Source: Nymphaea colorata
Lineage: Eukaryota; Streptophyta; Magnoliopsida; Nymphaeales; Nymphaeaceae
DNA length: 60,000 nt
Assembly (NCBI RefSeq): GCF_008831285.2
Contig: NC_045139.1
Coordinates: 7,970,204 to 8,030,203, forward strand
Direction of reading: 5' to 3'
A model generated the notes under the pieces. That model was not told the origin of the DNA. It saw nothing but the letters and a program-made list of their open reading frames with translations, and did not search any database. Position numbers and translations under genes: made by a program. This document shows, one piece after another, positions 47,740-58,138 of this stretch (position 1 is the first letter of the stretch; every line of letters begins with the position of its first letter).

Positions 47740-48060
47740 GCTCCCATCCAAAATTGGGTACTATGTTTGACAACTGCAATCAGATCCAGATTTTGCCCAC
47801 AGAATTTGATTACATGGATTTGGATTTGATGAACCCTGATCAATCCAAACTACCCAAATATATTATCATCTTTCCATCTAAATTGAACTAGCAAACTTAT
47901 TGCAAGCTCACCAAAAATGTCAAAGATATCTCCACTTACCTAGTATTCATGTTGGCCCAAAACTGTATAATCTGGACTTGAGGGAATCAGTCACCTCACC
48001 CCACAGAAAATAAAACAAACCCCACAGTCTTCTTCTACAGAAGAGATGGTCTTGCAAATA
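47740..48060 (+). promoter_or_regulatory. Copy of the RING-gene promoter, plus orientation
   Basis: It carries the GTCAAAGATATCTCCACTTACC, GTATTCATGTTGGCCCAAAACT and AGTCACCTCACCCCACAG series seen upstream of 36111. It ends at an ATG (about 48043) followed by unrelated sequence rather than the RING N-terminus. The TATA box is changed (CTGTATAATC). Confidence 0.65.
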
Positions 48061-49121
48061 TATGATATTTGAAACTGATTTTCAATACACTGCTAAATTT
48101 TCAAAGTGATTTAGGAACTGATTCCAAAATATATGGATATTGAATATATCCAAAACTAAATATGAATCTGATTGTATATTTATTTAAATTAAAATCTGTA
48201 TCTGATCCCGAAGTCATCTTCTAAATATGATTTCGATCTTCTTTCTTAATCAGACGTTTTCTTTTCATTTGACTTTTTGAAGCAATTCCGACAGATATAT
48301 GATCTGAATCATATATATATATATAACTGAGTAATTCACTACTTGCCTTCTTTGAACGTCCATGAACCACTTTTAAAACTTTATTATGTATTGCTATTGA
48401 ATCGTTGATAAAGCATTAGGGGAAGTTGGTAATTAAGTTCATTATTCATTGTTGAACCCAACTCATGATACAGTTTTCAGACATGAAATAAGTGTTAAGT
48501 TCTTTAACTTGTTGGATTTTTTCATTTCTGATCTGAATCGATGAGGGTCCGAAATGTGATCCAAACAAATAAGTAAAATATAAATTAATCATACGCACAC
48601 TTCTTATGTTGGATTCTTATAAATTGGACCAGGGAGGACATAAGTTGGACCACAAATAATGTTTGATATGACAAGCCAACAAATCAACGGGTTCCATGTG
48701 AATGAGATACAGAGACTACATGATCGATCCAAACTTGAGTCTAGACTTTATGAATCAGCAATGGATCTCGCTTTGAATCAGGGAAAATGAAAAACTTATC
48801 TTGTGAGGTTAATGGATTGGACTTGAATACGACGCATTCCTTATCATATTGGACTTATCGGATGTTCACGTACTCAGGTTCAAATTCATATTCGAATATA
48901 AACAAGAAGATGCTTTGCCAAAATTCAAAGGGGAACTTTCTGTAGATGCGTGGACCAGCTGTCCCCTTCCCTCTCCCAAGCAAGCAAGAAGAGTACTTTC
49001 TCTAAAAAAATCGACAAATCCGTTTGAACTTGGCGGAAATCGCAGCACAACCGATACACATCGACCAGCGATTCGGTTCGAATTTTCCGGTTCGCAAGCC
49101 GTCCGGCTGGACCCAATTCAA
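48061..49121. other. Intergenic, no recognised gene
   Basis: The open frame 48849-49220 shows no motif and runs into the foldback arm. An early part (48060-48250) is rich in GAAACTGATT / AATCTGAT words like the neighbouring MITE interior. Confidence 0.4.
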
Positions 49122-49767
49122 CTGCTAATTGCTAATTACCACCAGATTTGCTTTTCATATTTTTACAAAAGGCAGTCCGTCCCATATAATCTTCTCCGAA
49201 TTGCTCTTCTTAGCAGTTAGCACTGCTTTGAAGGAAAAATTAAGCCTCATATGTCTTATTTGAAAAAATGAAGGTCTTTTCTAAAAATATTGGGTGGCTA
49301 GGCGAGTAAATCAAAATTTTCCTTCGTATAAGATGGGTCGGCGGATGGCGGGCTACGCACGCAGTCTCTCTGTTTTCCGCTGCAGTATTCAACCGGTCTT
49401 TCTCTTCCTCTTCCTACGTTTTCGAGTAACTTCTTTATCGACGGCGCTGCTGCTGTAATACCTTTCACTCGGCAAGCGCATTTGCTTTAGTCAATTCAAT
49501 AAGCATTTTTTGTTTTGTTTCTATAATCAACGACGAGGAACGACGATCAAATGGACTCGTGTTCTGTTTGTTGATTCCGACATCTCCTTTTAGTTTATGT
49601 ATAATTCAAATCTGAGATCACGGTAGTTTCGTTTCTAGGTTCTAATTGTTGCGTAGGAACGTCAAATTGGAGGAACGACCGATATTGAATCGTTTATTGT
49701 TTCGTTTGTAGATTTTCTTTTGCGATTCAGAAGGAAGCTTTAAATTCGAGTGTTTTCGTATTGACTG

Positions 49768-50103
49768 ATGGAAATCGAGGAGGCAACAACGAGCGATTTT
49801 TGTAAGGGTTCTTTATCATAGGCATTGATCTTCAAAGAAACAATGGATTGATCTGGATTTGATGGCCATTCTTTCTCTGATGTTGATTCGTTAAGGCGAA
49901 GCTGTTTATTGATCCGGATCCTGAATTTTGCGTTTTCAGGTGATATAATTCCGGTTTCTAGATCGAGGAAGGATAAGCAATCGAGTGCACAGAGCTACGA
50001 GGATGAGCGGAGAAGAACGCAGATAGGAACACTGAGGAAAAGGGCGGTAAACGCATCGACGACCCTCACGCACTCACTCAGGAGGCGAGGAAAGCCAGAT
50101 TAA
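49768..50103 (+). pseudogene. 5' end of a Sec14-like phosphatidylinositol/phosphatidylcholine transfer protein gene (SFH family), captured in the loop
   Basis: Exon 1 (49768-49801) reads MEIEEATTSDF and ends at a GTAAGG donor. The intron runs to a TTTTCAG acceptor (49939). Exon 2 (49940-50103) joins in phase and contains YEDERRRTQIGTLRKRAVNA and then THSLRRRGK. This matches the basic N-terminal block of plant SFH proteins (ERRTRIG, KKKAINAST, HSLKK). The fragment ends with TAA six codons after the block, exactly at the start of the right arm, so the CRAL-TRIO lipid-binding domain is missing. A functional gene must lie elsewhere if it exists. Exon 1 lies in the left arm and is mirrored in the right arm. 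Confidence 0.75.
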
Positions 50104-50117
50104 TCCATTGTTTCTTT

Positions 50118-50289
50118 GAAGATCATTGCCTATGATAAAGAACCCTTACAAAAATCGCTCGTTGTGCCCTCCTCAATTTCCATCAGTCAATACCAAAAAA
50201 CTCGAAGATCAGTGCCTATGATAAAGAACCCTTACAAAAATCGCTCGTTGTGCCATCCTCAATTTCCATCAGTCAATGCCAAAAAACTC
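50118..50289. repeat. 86-bp tandem duplication in the right arm of foldback 1
   Basis: GAAGATCA(T/G)TGCCTATGATAA starts at 50118 and 50204. The left arm has a single copy, so the duplication arose after the inverted repeat formed. Confidence 0.9.
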
Positions 50290-50898
50290 GAATTTAAAGC
50301 TTCCTTTTGAATCGCAAAAGAAAATCTACAAACGAAACAATAAACGAGTGAATATCGGTCGTTCCTCCAATTTGACGTTCCTACACAACAATTAGAATCT
50401 AGAAACGAAAGTACCGTGATCTCAGATTTGAATTATACATAAACTAAAAGGAGATCTCCGAATCAACAAACAGAACATGAGTCCATTTGATCGTCGTTCC
50501 TTGTCGTTGATTATAGAAGCAAAACAAAAAATGCTTATTGAATTGACTAAAGCAAATGCGCTTGCCGAGTGAAAGGTATTACAGCAGCACTGCCATCGAT
50601 AATAAAGAAGTTACTCGAAAACGTAGGAAGAGGGAGAGAAAGACCGGTTGAATACTGCTGTGGAAAACAGAGAGACTGCGAACCCGCCATCCGCCGACCC
50701 ATCTTATACGAAGGAAAATTTTGATTTACTCGCCTACTACCCAATATTTCTAGAAAAGTCCATTTTTTAAATAATACATACAAGGCTTAACTTTTCCTTC
50801 AAAGCAGTGCTAAGAAGAGCAATTCGGAGAAGTTTATGAGGGACTGCCTTTTGTTAAAATATCAAAAGAAAGTCTGGTGGTAATTAGCAACTAGCAGC

Positions 50899-51333
50899 AT
50901 AAGGGACAAATCATACTCATCCCTTTGCTTCCACGCTTCGTCCTCACGAAAGTGATCAAATTTGTTCACGTTGTAAAATAGATGTATATATACATGTATT
51001 AAACTAGGTTCTTAATTTATCGTTCACGGAGCAAGTTAACTAAGCTCATAAAAAGAGCGGGAGTCGAACTAAAACATCCTTTGCCTTCGGCAAAACCTCT
51101 ACCGGGAAGGCAAAACTTATTTTCAAGACAGAAAAAAGACAATGACTATTACTGGGTAGGTGACATTAATCAAGAATTCCAGAAATAAGAATAGAAGCAT
51201 TGGTTAAGAATGCAAAAAATGTGTGAAATTAGCTTGTACGAGACGCAGCAAGCACCCATCCTGATCATAAACTACCAATATATCTCACTCAGTATATTTT
51301 TTCAACGCTAAAGAGTTTCCAACTTGAACGCCA
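50899..51333. repeat. Spacer block shared with 58160-58640
   Basis: From CCCTTTGCTT (50921) through GTGATCAAATTTGTTCAC, ATATACATGTATTAAACTA, GAGCGGGAGT and CCTTTGCCTTC to CGCTAAAGAGTTTCCAACTTGAA, the two loci are collinear. Each lies immediately after a foldback and before truncated RING 5' ends. Confidence 0.85.
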
Positions 51334-51640
51334 CAGCGTTCCCTGAATGGTGCAAGTCGCATTGTAAGAAATATCCATCTCTTTGTAGAAGAAGACTGTA
51401 GGGTTTGTTTTATCTTGTGTGGGGTGAGGTGACTGGTTTCCTTAAGTCCAGATTATATAGTTTTAGGCCAACATGAATACTAAGTAACAAGAGATATCTT
51501 TGACATTTTTGGTGAGGTTGCAATTAGTTTGCTAGTTCAATTTAGATGGAAAGATGGGAATATATATGGGTAGTTTGGATTTATAAGGGTTCATCAAATC
51601 CAAATCAATTTTATCAGATTCTATGGGCAAAATCTCTTCT
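51334..51640 (-). pseudogene. Truncated RING-gene 5' end, copy a (promoter plus 15 codons)
   Basis: ATG at 51378 on the minus strand starts MDISYNATCTIQGTL. The homology is cut after about 15 codons, where it joins the spacer block. The promoter with the CTATATAATC box follows to about 51640. Confidence 0.75.
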
Positions 51641-51985
51641 TTGAATTTATAAGAAAGCCTATCTGAAACACATCTCCGTATGCTGTGTTTTCATCATAAT
51701 GGAATCCTTTGGATGACAGCATTCCCTGAATGGTGCAAGTCGCATTGCAAAAAATATCCATCTCTTCTGTAGAAGAAGACTGTGGGGTTTGTTTTATCTT
51801 CTGTGCGGTGAGGTGACTGGTTTCCTTAAGTCAGATTATATAGTGTTTGACCAACATGAATACTAGGTAAGTGGAGATAAAGTTTGCTAGTTCAATTTAG
51901 ATGGGAAGATGGGAATATATATGAATAGTTTGGATTTATAAGGGTTCATCAAATCCAAATCCATGTAATCAGATTATGAAGGCAC
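51621..51985 (-). pseudogene. Truncated RING-gene 5' end, copy b, with a 46-codon open frame
   Basis: The frame 51761-51621 begins MDIFCNATCT and ends in KKRFCP and a stop. It is collinear with the first ~40 residues of the full-length protein (ATCTIQG, EGFHYD, IAFLL equivalents) and has no RING. The promoter upstream (51762-51985) retains the TATA region and leader blocks. It abuts the truncated copia fragment at 51985. Confidence 0.75.
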
Positions 51986-52034
51986 GACTTTTCAACACTC
52001 CCCTTCAAGTTAACGCTCCTGGATTGCCAAGCAC

Positions 52035-55000
52035 CTATGTCACCTGGGTACAGGTACGGGTGTTGGTACGAGTACGAGAAAATGGGTACGGCATTTTTCT
52101 AAATCTTGGTATGGTGGTACGGCGATAATATTATTTTTCTAAGACACAAAAGATATCATCACATCATATTAAGACAAATGACAATGTTCATAGTTCCCTA
52201 CACATACAATCTCATAAAGAAAACATAAAATGTTCCTTTCATAGTTCCTATGCATAATCTCATAAAAAAAGAAACATAAAAAAACCGTAATCATTCTTTC
52301 AATTCTTTTTCCTCTTCCATGTCCACCTCTGCAACGTCCTCCTTATCCATCTCTACCTCTTGTAGTGTAAATGGTTCATTTAACCTCGAATTAAAATGGT
52401 CTAGATCATTGTCCCCTTCGAAGTTAAATTCCTCGCCATTCACATCCCAATTTTTACTGCTTCCTTCCCTATAAAACATGAGAATTAATAATATAATTAT
52501 GTAGTAATCAACAACATAGATACGAAAAATTTATAATACAATAACTGTTGATTTACTTGTACTCATTACTGTTTCGTGAAAGTAACCAAAGGTTAGAATC
52601 CACATAGACTAAATCTTCTGCACGCTTGCTTGTATGTTTGTTTCTCTTAATGTTGCGAATATGTGAATAGGTGCTCCAATTCCTTTCAGAGCATGAAGAT
52701 GTAGTGGGCTGAACTAACAACCTCAAAGCAAGGTATTGAAGAGTTGGATAAACATATCCATGTTTGACCCACCAAGGAATAGGAAGATATGTGTCTCTAT
52801 CTACCATTGCAGCCATATTTTCATTTCCTGTAGAAAAGCTTGTAAACTCATTGTGAGCTCGGTCATTTTGATATGGATCTCTAAAAATTTTATTAAGACA
52901 TGTCACCCTATGTCTTGATATTTCAGGATCTATATGTGGTGGGGTTCTTCCAACACCTTCAGAGAACCACTTTAATCCATAATACTTAGGGTTCAATGAG
53001 TGTGCCATGCATTGCAAAGAGGTGTTGCTCTTCTCCCATCTTGCTACTAATATATTGTGCACATGATAAAAAAAAGTCTGAATCTTCAAGTGCAAAGTTT
53101 TTCTTTTCATGATTTTAAATGACATTCCGTAATTTGCAAATCATATTGTTCCACATCTCATAAACACAATGAAGCATTGGCTTATCACAATCAAGAGCCC
53201 TCAACATCTCCCAAATAGGGTCTGTGAATGCAAAAAATAAGAGATTTTATCCCAAAAAACATCACCAACAAGTAATTGTTTGATGGTTTGAGCTTTGTCA
53301 TCATCAACAGCATGATAGAAGTTCCAATCATCATCTGTCACCATATTGATTAATGCACTTTTAACATTCTTGATTCTCTTCATCGTAACAATGATAGAAG
53401 CAAAACGTGTCTCTACAACTCTTAACAACTTCAAATTAGTATATCTATTATAAATGGAAAGTGCATGCTGATGATTAACTATGAAGTTTCTAATGTTTTT
53501 AACGTCTCTCTCTAAGTCTTCAATCTACAAACATAACTCATAAGCATGAAAATCATGTTCTTTGCTTGATGGATTGCATATACTTGTCAATGCCAAATTT
53601 AAACTATGGACCGCACAAAATGTCCAAAAAATGTGAGGATATTCATGTTCCACTAGAAGACCAGAAACTCTACATATAGCTGCATTATCTGTAATTATCT
53701 GAACAACCTTATCTTTTCCAACTTCTTCAATCAACTCTACAAATAACCCCTTCAAATACTGAGCATTCTTATATTCACCAAACGCATCTATTGCTTTCAG
53801 AAAGGTTGGCCCATTAGTTGAAGTTGCAATAAAGTTAATAAGTGGGTGTCTCTGAATATCTGTTCAGCCATCAGATACAATTGAAACTCCATGTCGCTCC
53901 CATGTCAACTTTTGATATTGTAGCAACTTATCTATTCGTCTCTTCTCTTGTCATAGGATGATTGTTTGGAGCTTTTCAGAGCCTGGTGGAACATATCCAG
54001 ACATTTTGCTATTTGCCAAAGATGTGACTAGATCCTTTCAGTATGAATTTCTAGCTGCATTAAATGGTATGCAACTAGAAAAGAAGAATGTTCCAACTTT
54101 TCTATCTAATTCTTGTCTTTTTTGTAAAGCAAATGTCTGTTCAATTGAATTTTGAAATGTGCCTACATTTCTTTTTTTTTGCCCATGAACTGCATCATCA
54201 TATAAGAGTACTGAAGGAATGCCCAAAAAAAACCAGATGATTTACCACTTCTCTTTATATCATATTGTTCTTGCTCCTTTTTCAACTCATTCAGACTATC
54301 AAGTTTGATATTCTTACACAATTGAATACCATTACCTTTCATATGCAGTAGATGTGCTTTAACTCTTGTATACGTTTCACTGAACTCATTCCTACAGAAA
54401 GAACATTCAAAGATTACATTTCCACCACCTTTAGGAGTTTTTCCTTTCTTTTCCACATAACCCCATAATGGCTGGTCCTCTTGTAACTATGATAAAGCTT
54501 TTGATGCACAACTTGAACTTGTAGGTGTAGAAGTAGTTCCCTTCCCTTTACTTGAGGCGGCCATACTATAAGTCTATAACAAAGATAATCAAACAATCAA
54601 GTAACATAAATATACTTGATAAAAATAAATCAGCATATAACAAAAACAATCATAATTCATAAGTTGCAGGAATGGCTGAATCAAGACAATTTTTGTGAGT
54701 TATGGAGTAATGGATCAATGGAATTGGTTCTTTTATTGATAGTAGATTGTGAAACATGATAAACAAGAGTTACTTACAGAGAACCAATTATGTTCCTCAA
54801 GGGCAGAACAGTTCATGTTTCCACAACTATTTGACTTGAGTAGGACCAAATTACAATGCTGTTCATAAAGGTTCGGTACTCTAACCTCCCTTCATTTAAC
54901 AGTTAGCTCAAGGTGCATATGCACATCTGTACATCAGCCTATAAGGATCAAGTCACTATTTGAATAAGCTATTCTATTGGAGAGGGTGCGAAACAGGGTC

Positions 55001-55733
55001 CACATTTTGAGTGTGGAATCCTAGCTTCTTCTTCAACCATCTGTACATCAAGCCAATGAAAGCGTGCAACAGCAGCAGGGCAAAGAGCAACATGCAGCCT
55101 AACAAAAATGCAATCATACAGCGTGACCACTACTCCGTAACTCCACAAAAGAAACTAGCAATATGCAGCCTAACACATAATATAGAGAACTCTAGAAATT
55201 CTGAAATAGAAAAAGCAAATGTAATATGAAAAGCAAATGAACTCTAGGTATTTTGAAATAGGAAAAGCAAATGAAATAGGAAAACATCCCGTAGTTGGAA
55301 GAACCAAGAACCCATTCACCGTGTATCGCCGTCCACCGGCCGTCCGTCGCCGGTCCCTACCTAAAAAAACAGAGAACCCAAGCTTCTGTCATTGGAAGAA
55401 CGAAGTACTTACAGTTCGCCGCCGTCCGTCAGTCGCCCGTTGTCGTCCATCGCCGTCCACCGGTTGCCTGTTGCCATCCGTCACCATCCACCGGTGGCAG
55501 CCACTACCCAATGTTCTGCTGCTGCTGGAAGAATGAAAAAAATCGAGAGGCGGAGAGGAAGAGACTGTGTCGGGCGTGTAGGGTTTACTTTTTTTTTTAT
55601 TTCGATATGGTTTGGATCTGGTTTCGACCCGAAACCAGATCCAAACATACCATCATGTACCGGCGTAATGGTACGCCGTACTGTCATACCGGTACGGGTA
55701 TGCGGGTCAATCCAGTGTACCACGGTGACATAG
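52035..55733 (-). mobile_element. Complete-ended hAT transposon, 3.7 kb, inserted in the copia RNase H
   Basis: The inverted ends begin CTATGTCACC on both sides, followed by a shared GGTAC word. The 8-bp target CCAAGCAC is duplicated exactly at 52027-52034 and 55734-55741. The interior holds one transposase pseudogene on the minus strand and about 1.1 kb of upstream sequence with GTCCACCGG/CCGTCCGTC repeats (55310-55495). Subterminal GGTACGGGT words occur near both ends. Such ends and target size are defining for the hAT superfamily. Confidence 0.93.
52291..54564 (-). pseudogene. hAT transposase, BED-zinc-finger type, inactivated
   Basis: The ATG is at 54564 (MAASSKGKGTTSTPT). A BED finger follows (WGYVEKKGK, FECSFCRNEF, then H..H in KAHLLHMKG). 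A central DUF659-like region has WERHGVSIVSDG, then QIITDNAA and PHIFWTFCAVHSLNLAL. The C-terminal dimerisation domain is well kept (PWWVKHG, LALRLLVQPTTSSCSERNW, EDLVYVDSNLWLL). An 88-bp intron (52556-52469) joins a last exon with WDVNGEEFNFE in phase. In-frame stops occur after KALS, before the QEKR segment, in place of Trp in SDG-TD, and after YELCL. At least one further frame change lies near 53200. The enzyme cannot be made from this copy. Confidence 0.9.
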
Positions 55734-56312
55734 CCAAGCACCGACTTGTTTCTTAAATTGTGGAATGCTTCTCGTCCCAAGGGCTTGGTAAACATGTCCA
55801 CAACTTGTTTAGTTGTGGGTCTCCTTTCTGAATCTTATCTCTCACCCCATAGCAATCAATTTCGATGTGTTTTGTTTTTTCATGAAACACTGGATTGGCT
55901 GCAACATGCATTGCAGCTTGGTTGTCACAGAATAATGTCATAGGCTCTTTGTGGATGATCTCGAGATCTTTGAGTAATGCCTTTAGCCAAATAAGCTCAC
56001 ATGCGGTGAGAGCCATAGACCTGTATTCTGCTTATGCAAATGATTTAGAGACTGTTATTTGTTTCTTTTGTTTGCGAGGTGATAGGATTATTCTCAATCA
56101 TGGTGTAGTATCCAATTGTAGATCTTCGTGTCATTGGATATGAAGCCCAATTTGAATCACAATATTCTTTGAGGTGAATCGGCTCGTCTAATGACATCAT
56201 AACTCCAGCAGTTTCCTTTAGATATTTTAATAAATGGTTCATGGCTTATTTATGCGGCACTGGTGATTGACTCATAAATTGGCTCAAGATGTGAATTGTG
56301 TGAACAATGTCT

Positions 56313-56612
56313 GGCGGAGGAAGGAGTGATATAAGGAGGAGGAAGAAGGGAGCAAGGGAGGGAAGAAGGGAGGCAGAGGAAAATGGAAAGGGAAAAGGGA
56401 AGGAGTGAGGAAGAAGGGGGCGAGGGAGGCGGAGGAAAAAGGGAAAGAGGGAGGAGGAAAAAGGGAAAGAGGGAGGAGGAAGAAGGGTGCGAGGGAGAAA
56501 AGAAGGGAGACGGAGGAAAAAGGGAAAGAGGAAGGAGGAAGGCAGAGGAAGAAGGGAAGGAGGAAAAAGGGAGCGGGAGGAAGAAAGGGAAGGAGGGATG
56601 AGAAAAAAGAAA
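56313..56612 (+). repeat. Polypurine tract (GGAGGAAGAAGGGA-type), about 300 bp
   Basis: The plus strand is almost free of pyrimidines for some 300 bases, built from GGAGGAAGAAGGG and GGAAAGAGGGAGG words. Long open frames on both strands are low-complexity artefacts. It pairs in inverted orientation with 56761-57078. Confidence 0.9.
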
Positions 56613-56760
56613 ATGTGGCTAGAGGAAGACAAAGGGTTTCCGGCAATGGCGATGATGTTCTTCAAGTCACCGTCTGTCGATTGTCCTCCTGTCTCCGGAT
56701 TCCGACAAGATATCAGAAACAGCCAAATCGGTAAGCTAGGGGATACGAGCAAGGACTAAC

Positions 56761-57078
56761 CTTCCCTTCTTCCTCTGCCTCCCTTCTTCCTCTTCTCTCT
56801 TTTCCTTTTTCCTCTTCCTCCCTCGCTCCCTTCTTTCTCCTCCCTCTTTTCATTTTCCCTTTGTCTCCCTTCTCCCTCTTTCCTCCGCCTCCCTCCTCCG
56901 TCCTGTGCTTCTTCCTCCCCATCCCTTCTTCCTCTTCCTTCCTCTCCTTCTTCCTCCTCCCTCCTTCCCTTCTTCCTCAGCATTCCTTCTTCCTCCCTCG
57001 CTTTTTTTTTCCTCCGCCTCCTTTCCTTCTTCCTCCAACCTCCTTGCCTTCCTTCTCTGCTTCCCTTCTTCCTCCTAA
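56761..57078 (+). repeat. Polypyrimidine tract, inverted partner of the polypurine tract
   Basis: The stretch is built from CTTCCCTTCTTCCTC and CCTCCGCCTCC words on the plus strand. Between it and 56612 lies about 150 bp of ordinary complexity (CCGGCAATGGCGATGATG, and so on), which has no recognised domain. Confidence 0.9.
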
Positions 57079-57233
57079 CGTTTAAAAAAAAGATTCTCAA
57101 AAAATGTTTCCAGCCACAGGTTTCCACCTTTCATGGTAAAAAAAATTGTGTTTGATAATAAGACAAAAAATTTTAAAAATTTGAAACATATTTCCTGTGC
57201 TACACCTAAAGAAGAGTTTGGATTAACAGTAGC

Positions 57234-58138
57234 AAGGTGGGAAAATTTGAAGGGAAACACACCCAACGAGAAACACTAAACGCACGAAAAGGAGGGAAAG
57301 AGAAGGTGAAAAAGAAGAGAGGAGTATCTGAAGGTGGGTGAACCTCTCTCGGTCGTAGGGGTCTTCTTCTTGTGCTCTCAATTTGGTTTTGTTGGGTCTT
57401 AGTTGAATTGCTTTGATTCTTAGTGAGTGTCTGTGTCGTGGTGTTTGAGCGGCGGGTTCGACGTTCGGAACGTTGCCCGTTTGAATCTCATTTCTGCCGG
57501 AAGCCACCAGGGATTGCCGGATCGGCGGTTCTGTTGATGCCAGACTCCGGGTCGACGTTTTTAGGCTGCTTCGGGGGTCTGTATGGGGGTGGCGGATGGT
57601 CCCGTCGAATGATTCTTATAGTGGCAGGAATTCCTTGGGTTTTGTTTTGTTTTCACCTCTTCATTTCTTCTTTTCTGATTCGAGGGTTTCATTCATTCGT
57701 TGGGCGACTACTGAAACTCTGTAGCCCAACGAGTGAACGAAACCCTGAAATCAGAAAAGAAGAAACGAAGAGGGGAGAAAACAAAACAAAATCCAACAAA
57801 TTACTGCCACTATAAGAATCGTTCGACGGGACCATTCACCACCCCATCCAGACCCCGAAGCAGCCGGAAAACATCGACCTGGACTCTGGCATCAACAGAA
57901 CCACTAATCCGGCAATCCCCGAAGGCTTCCGGCAGAAATGAGATTCAAACGGGCAACGTTCCGAATGTCGAACCTACTGCTCAAACACCACCACTAAGAA
58001 CCAAAACAATTCAACCAAGACCCAGCAAAACCAAATCGAGAGCAGAAGAAGAAGACCCCCACGACCGAGAGAGAGTTCGCCCACCTTCTCGTCGCGTCCC
58101 CTTCTCGTTGAGTGTATCCCTTCAAATTTTCCCACCTT
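57234..58138. repeat. Large hairpin-forming inverted repeat (foldback 2) with an 18-nt loop
   Basis: Left arm 57234-57705 (472 bp) and right arm 57724-58138 (415 bp) are reverse complements. Paired landmarks: AAGGTGGGAAAATTTGAAGGG with CCCTTCAAATTTTCCCACCTT; CGGAACGTTGCCCGTTTGAA (57468) with TTCAAACGGGCAACGTTCCG (57944); GTTGGGC with GCCCAAC at the loop. The left arm has an extra ~57 bp near 57294-57350. No terminal-repeat or target-site signal was seen. The long open frames inside show no domain and reflect GC-richer gene-like sequence. Confidence 0.92.

Larger units (their letters stand above)
44330..48060. repeat. Segmental duplication block B2 (inverted, rearranged copy of 31540-37560)
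   Basis: The opposite-strand match to block A2 is broken into ordered pieces. The RING upstream sequence occurs twice, at 45080-45220 and at about 47000-48060. It carries a RING pseudogene, a LINE endonuclease copy and a later hAT-type insertion. Confidence 0.8.
49122..50898. repeat. Large imperfect inverted repeat (foldback 1) around a captured gene fragment
   Basis: Left arm 49122-49858 and right arm 50092-50898 are reverse complements with scattered mismatches. Examples: GCTAATTACCACCAGA at 49130 against TCTGGTGGTAATTAGC at 50873; TCTTTATCATAGGCA at 49811 against TGCCTATGATAAAGA at 50127. The loop is about 233 bp. The right arm alone has an 86-bp tandem duplication (50118 and 50204). Two TTTTGTTTTG-type runs and a CTGCAG-rich stretch suggest the arms are a gene promoter and leader. 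Confidence 0.9.
51986..56280 (-). mobile_element. Ty1-copia RNase H end (antisense), split by a hAT insertion
   Basis: The copia sequence runs from about 56280 to 55742 and resumes at 52034-51986. It contains MNHLLKYLKETAG, EYCDSNWAS, the RSTIGYY block, LKALLKDLEI, FCDNQAAMHVAANPVFHEK and TKHIEID, then MFTKPLGREAFH, with frame breaks. After the hAT it resumes with GNPGALT, a stop, the polypurine AAGGGGAG and about 20 bp of an LTR beginning TGTTGAAAAG. RT and everything upstream are missing. Confidence 0.8.

Noticed and set aside
48849-49220. 123-codon plus-strand open frame before foldback 1
   Set aside because: It runs into the inverted-repeat arm and has no domain or splice support.
56246-57127. 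Several open frames of 60-170 codons in the purine/pyrimidine tracts
   Set aside because: Low-complexity translations (Arg/Glu/Gly/Lys or Ser/Pro/Phe/Leu) on all frames; products of the repeat composition.
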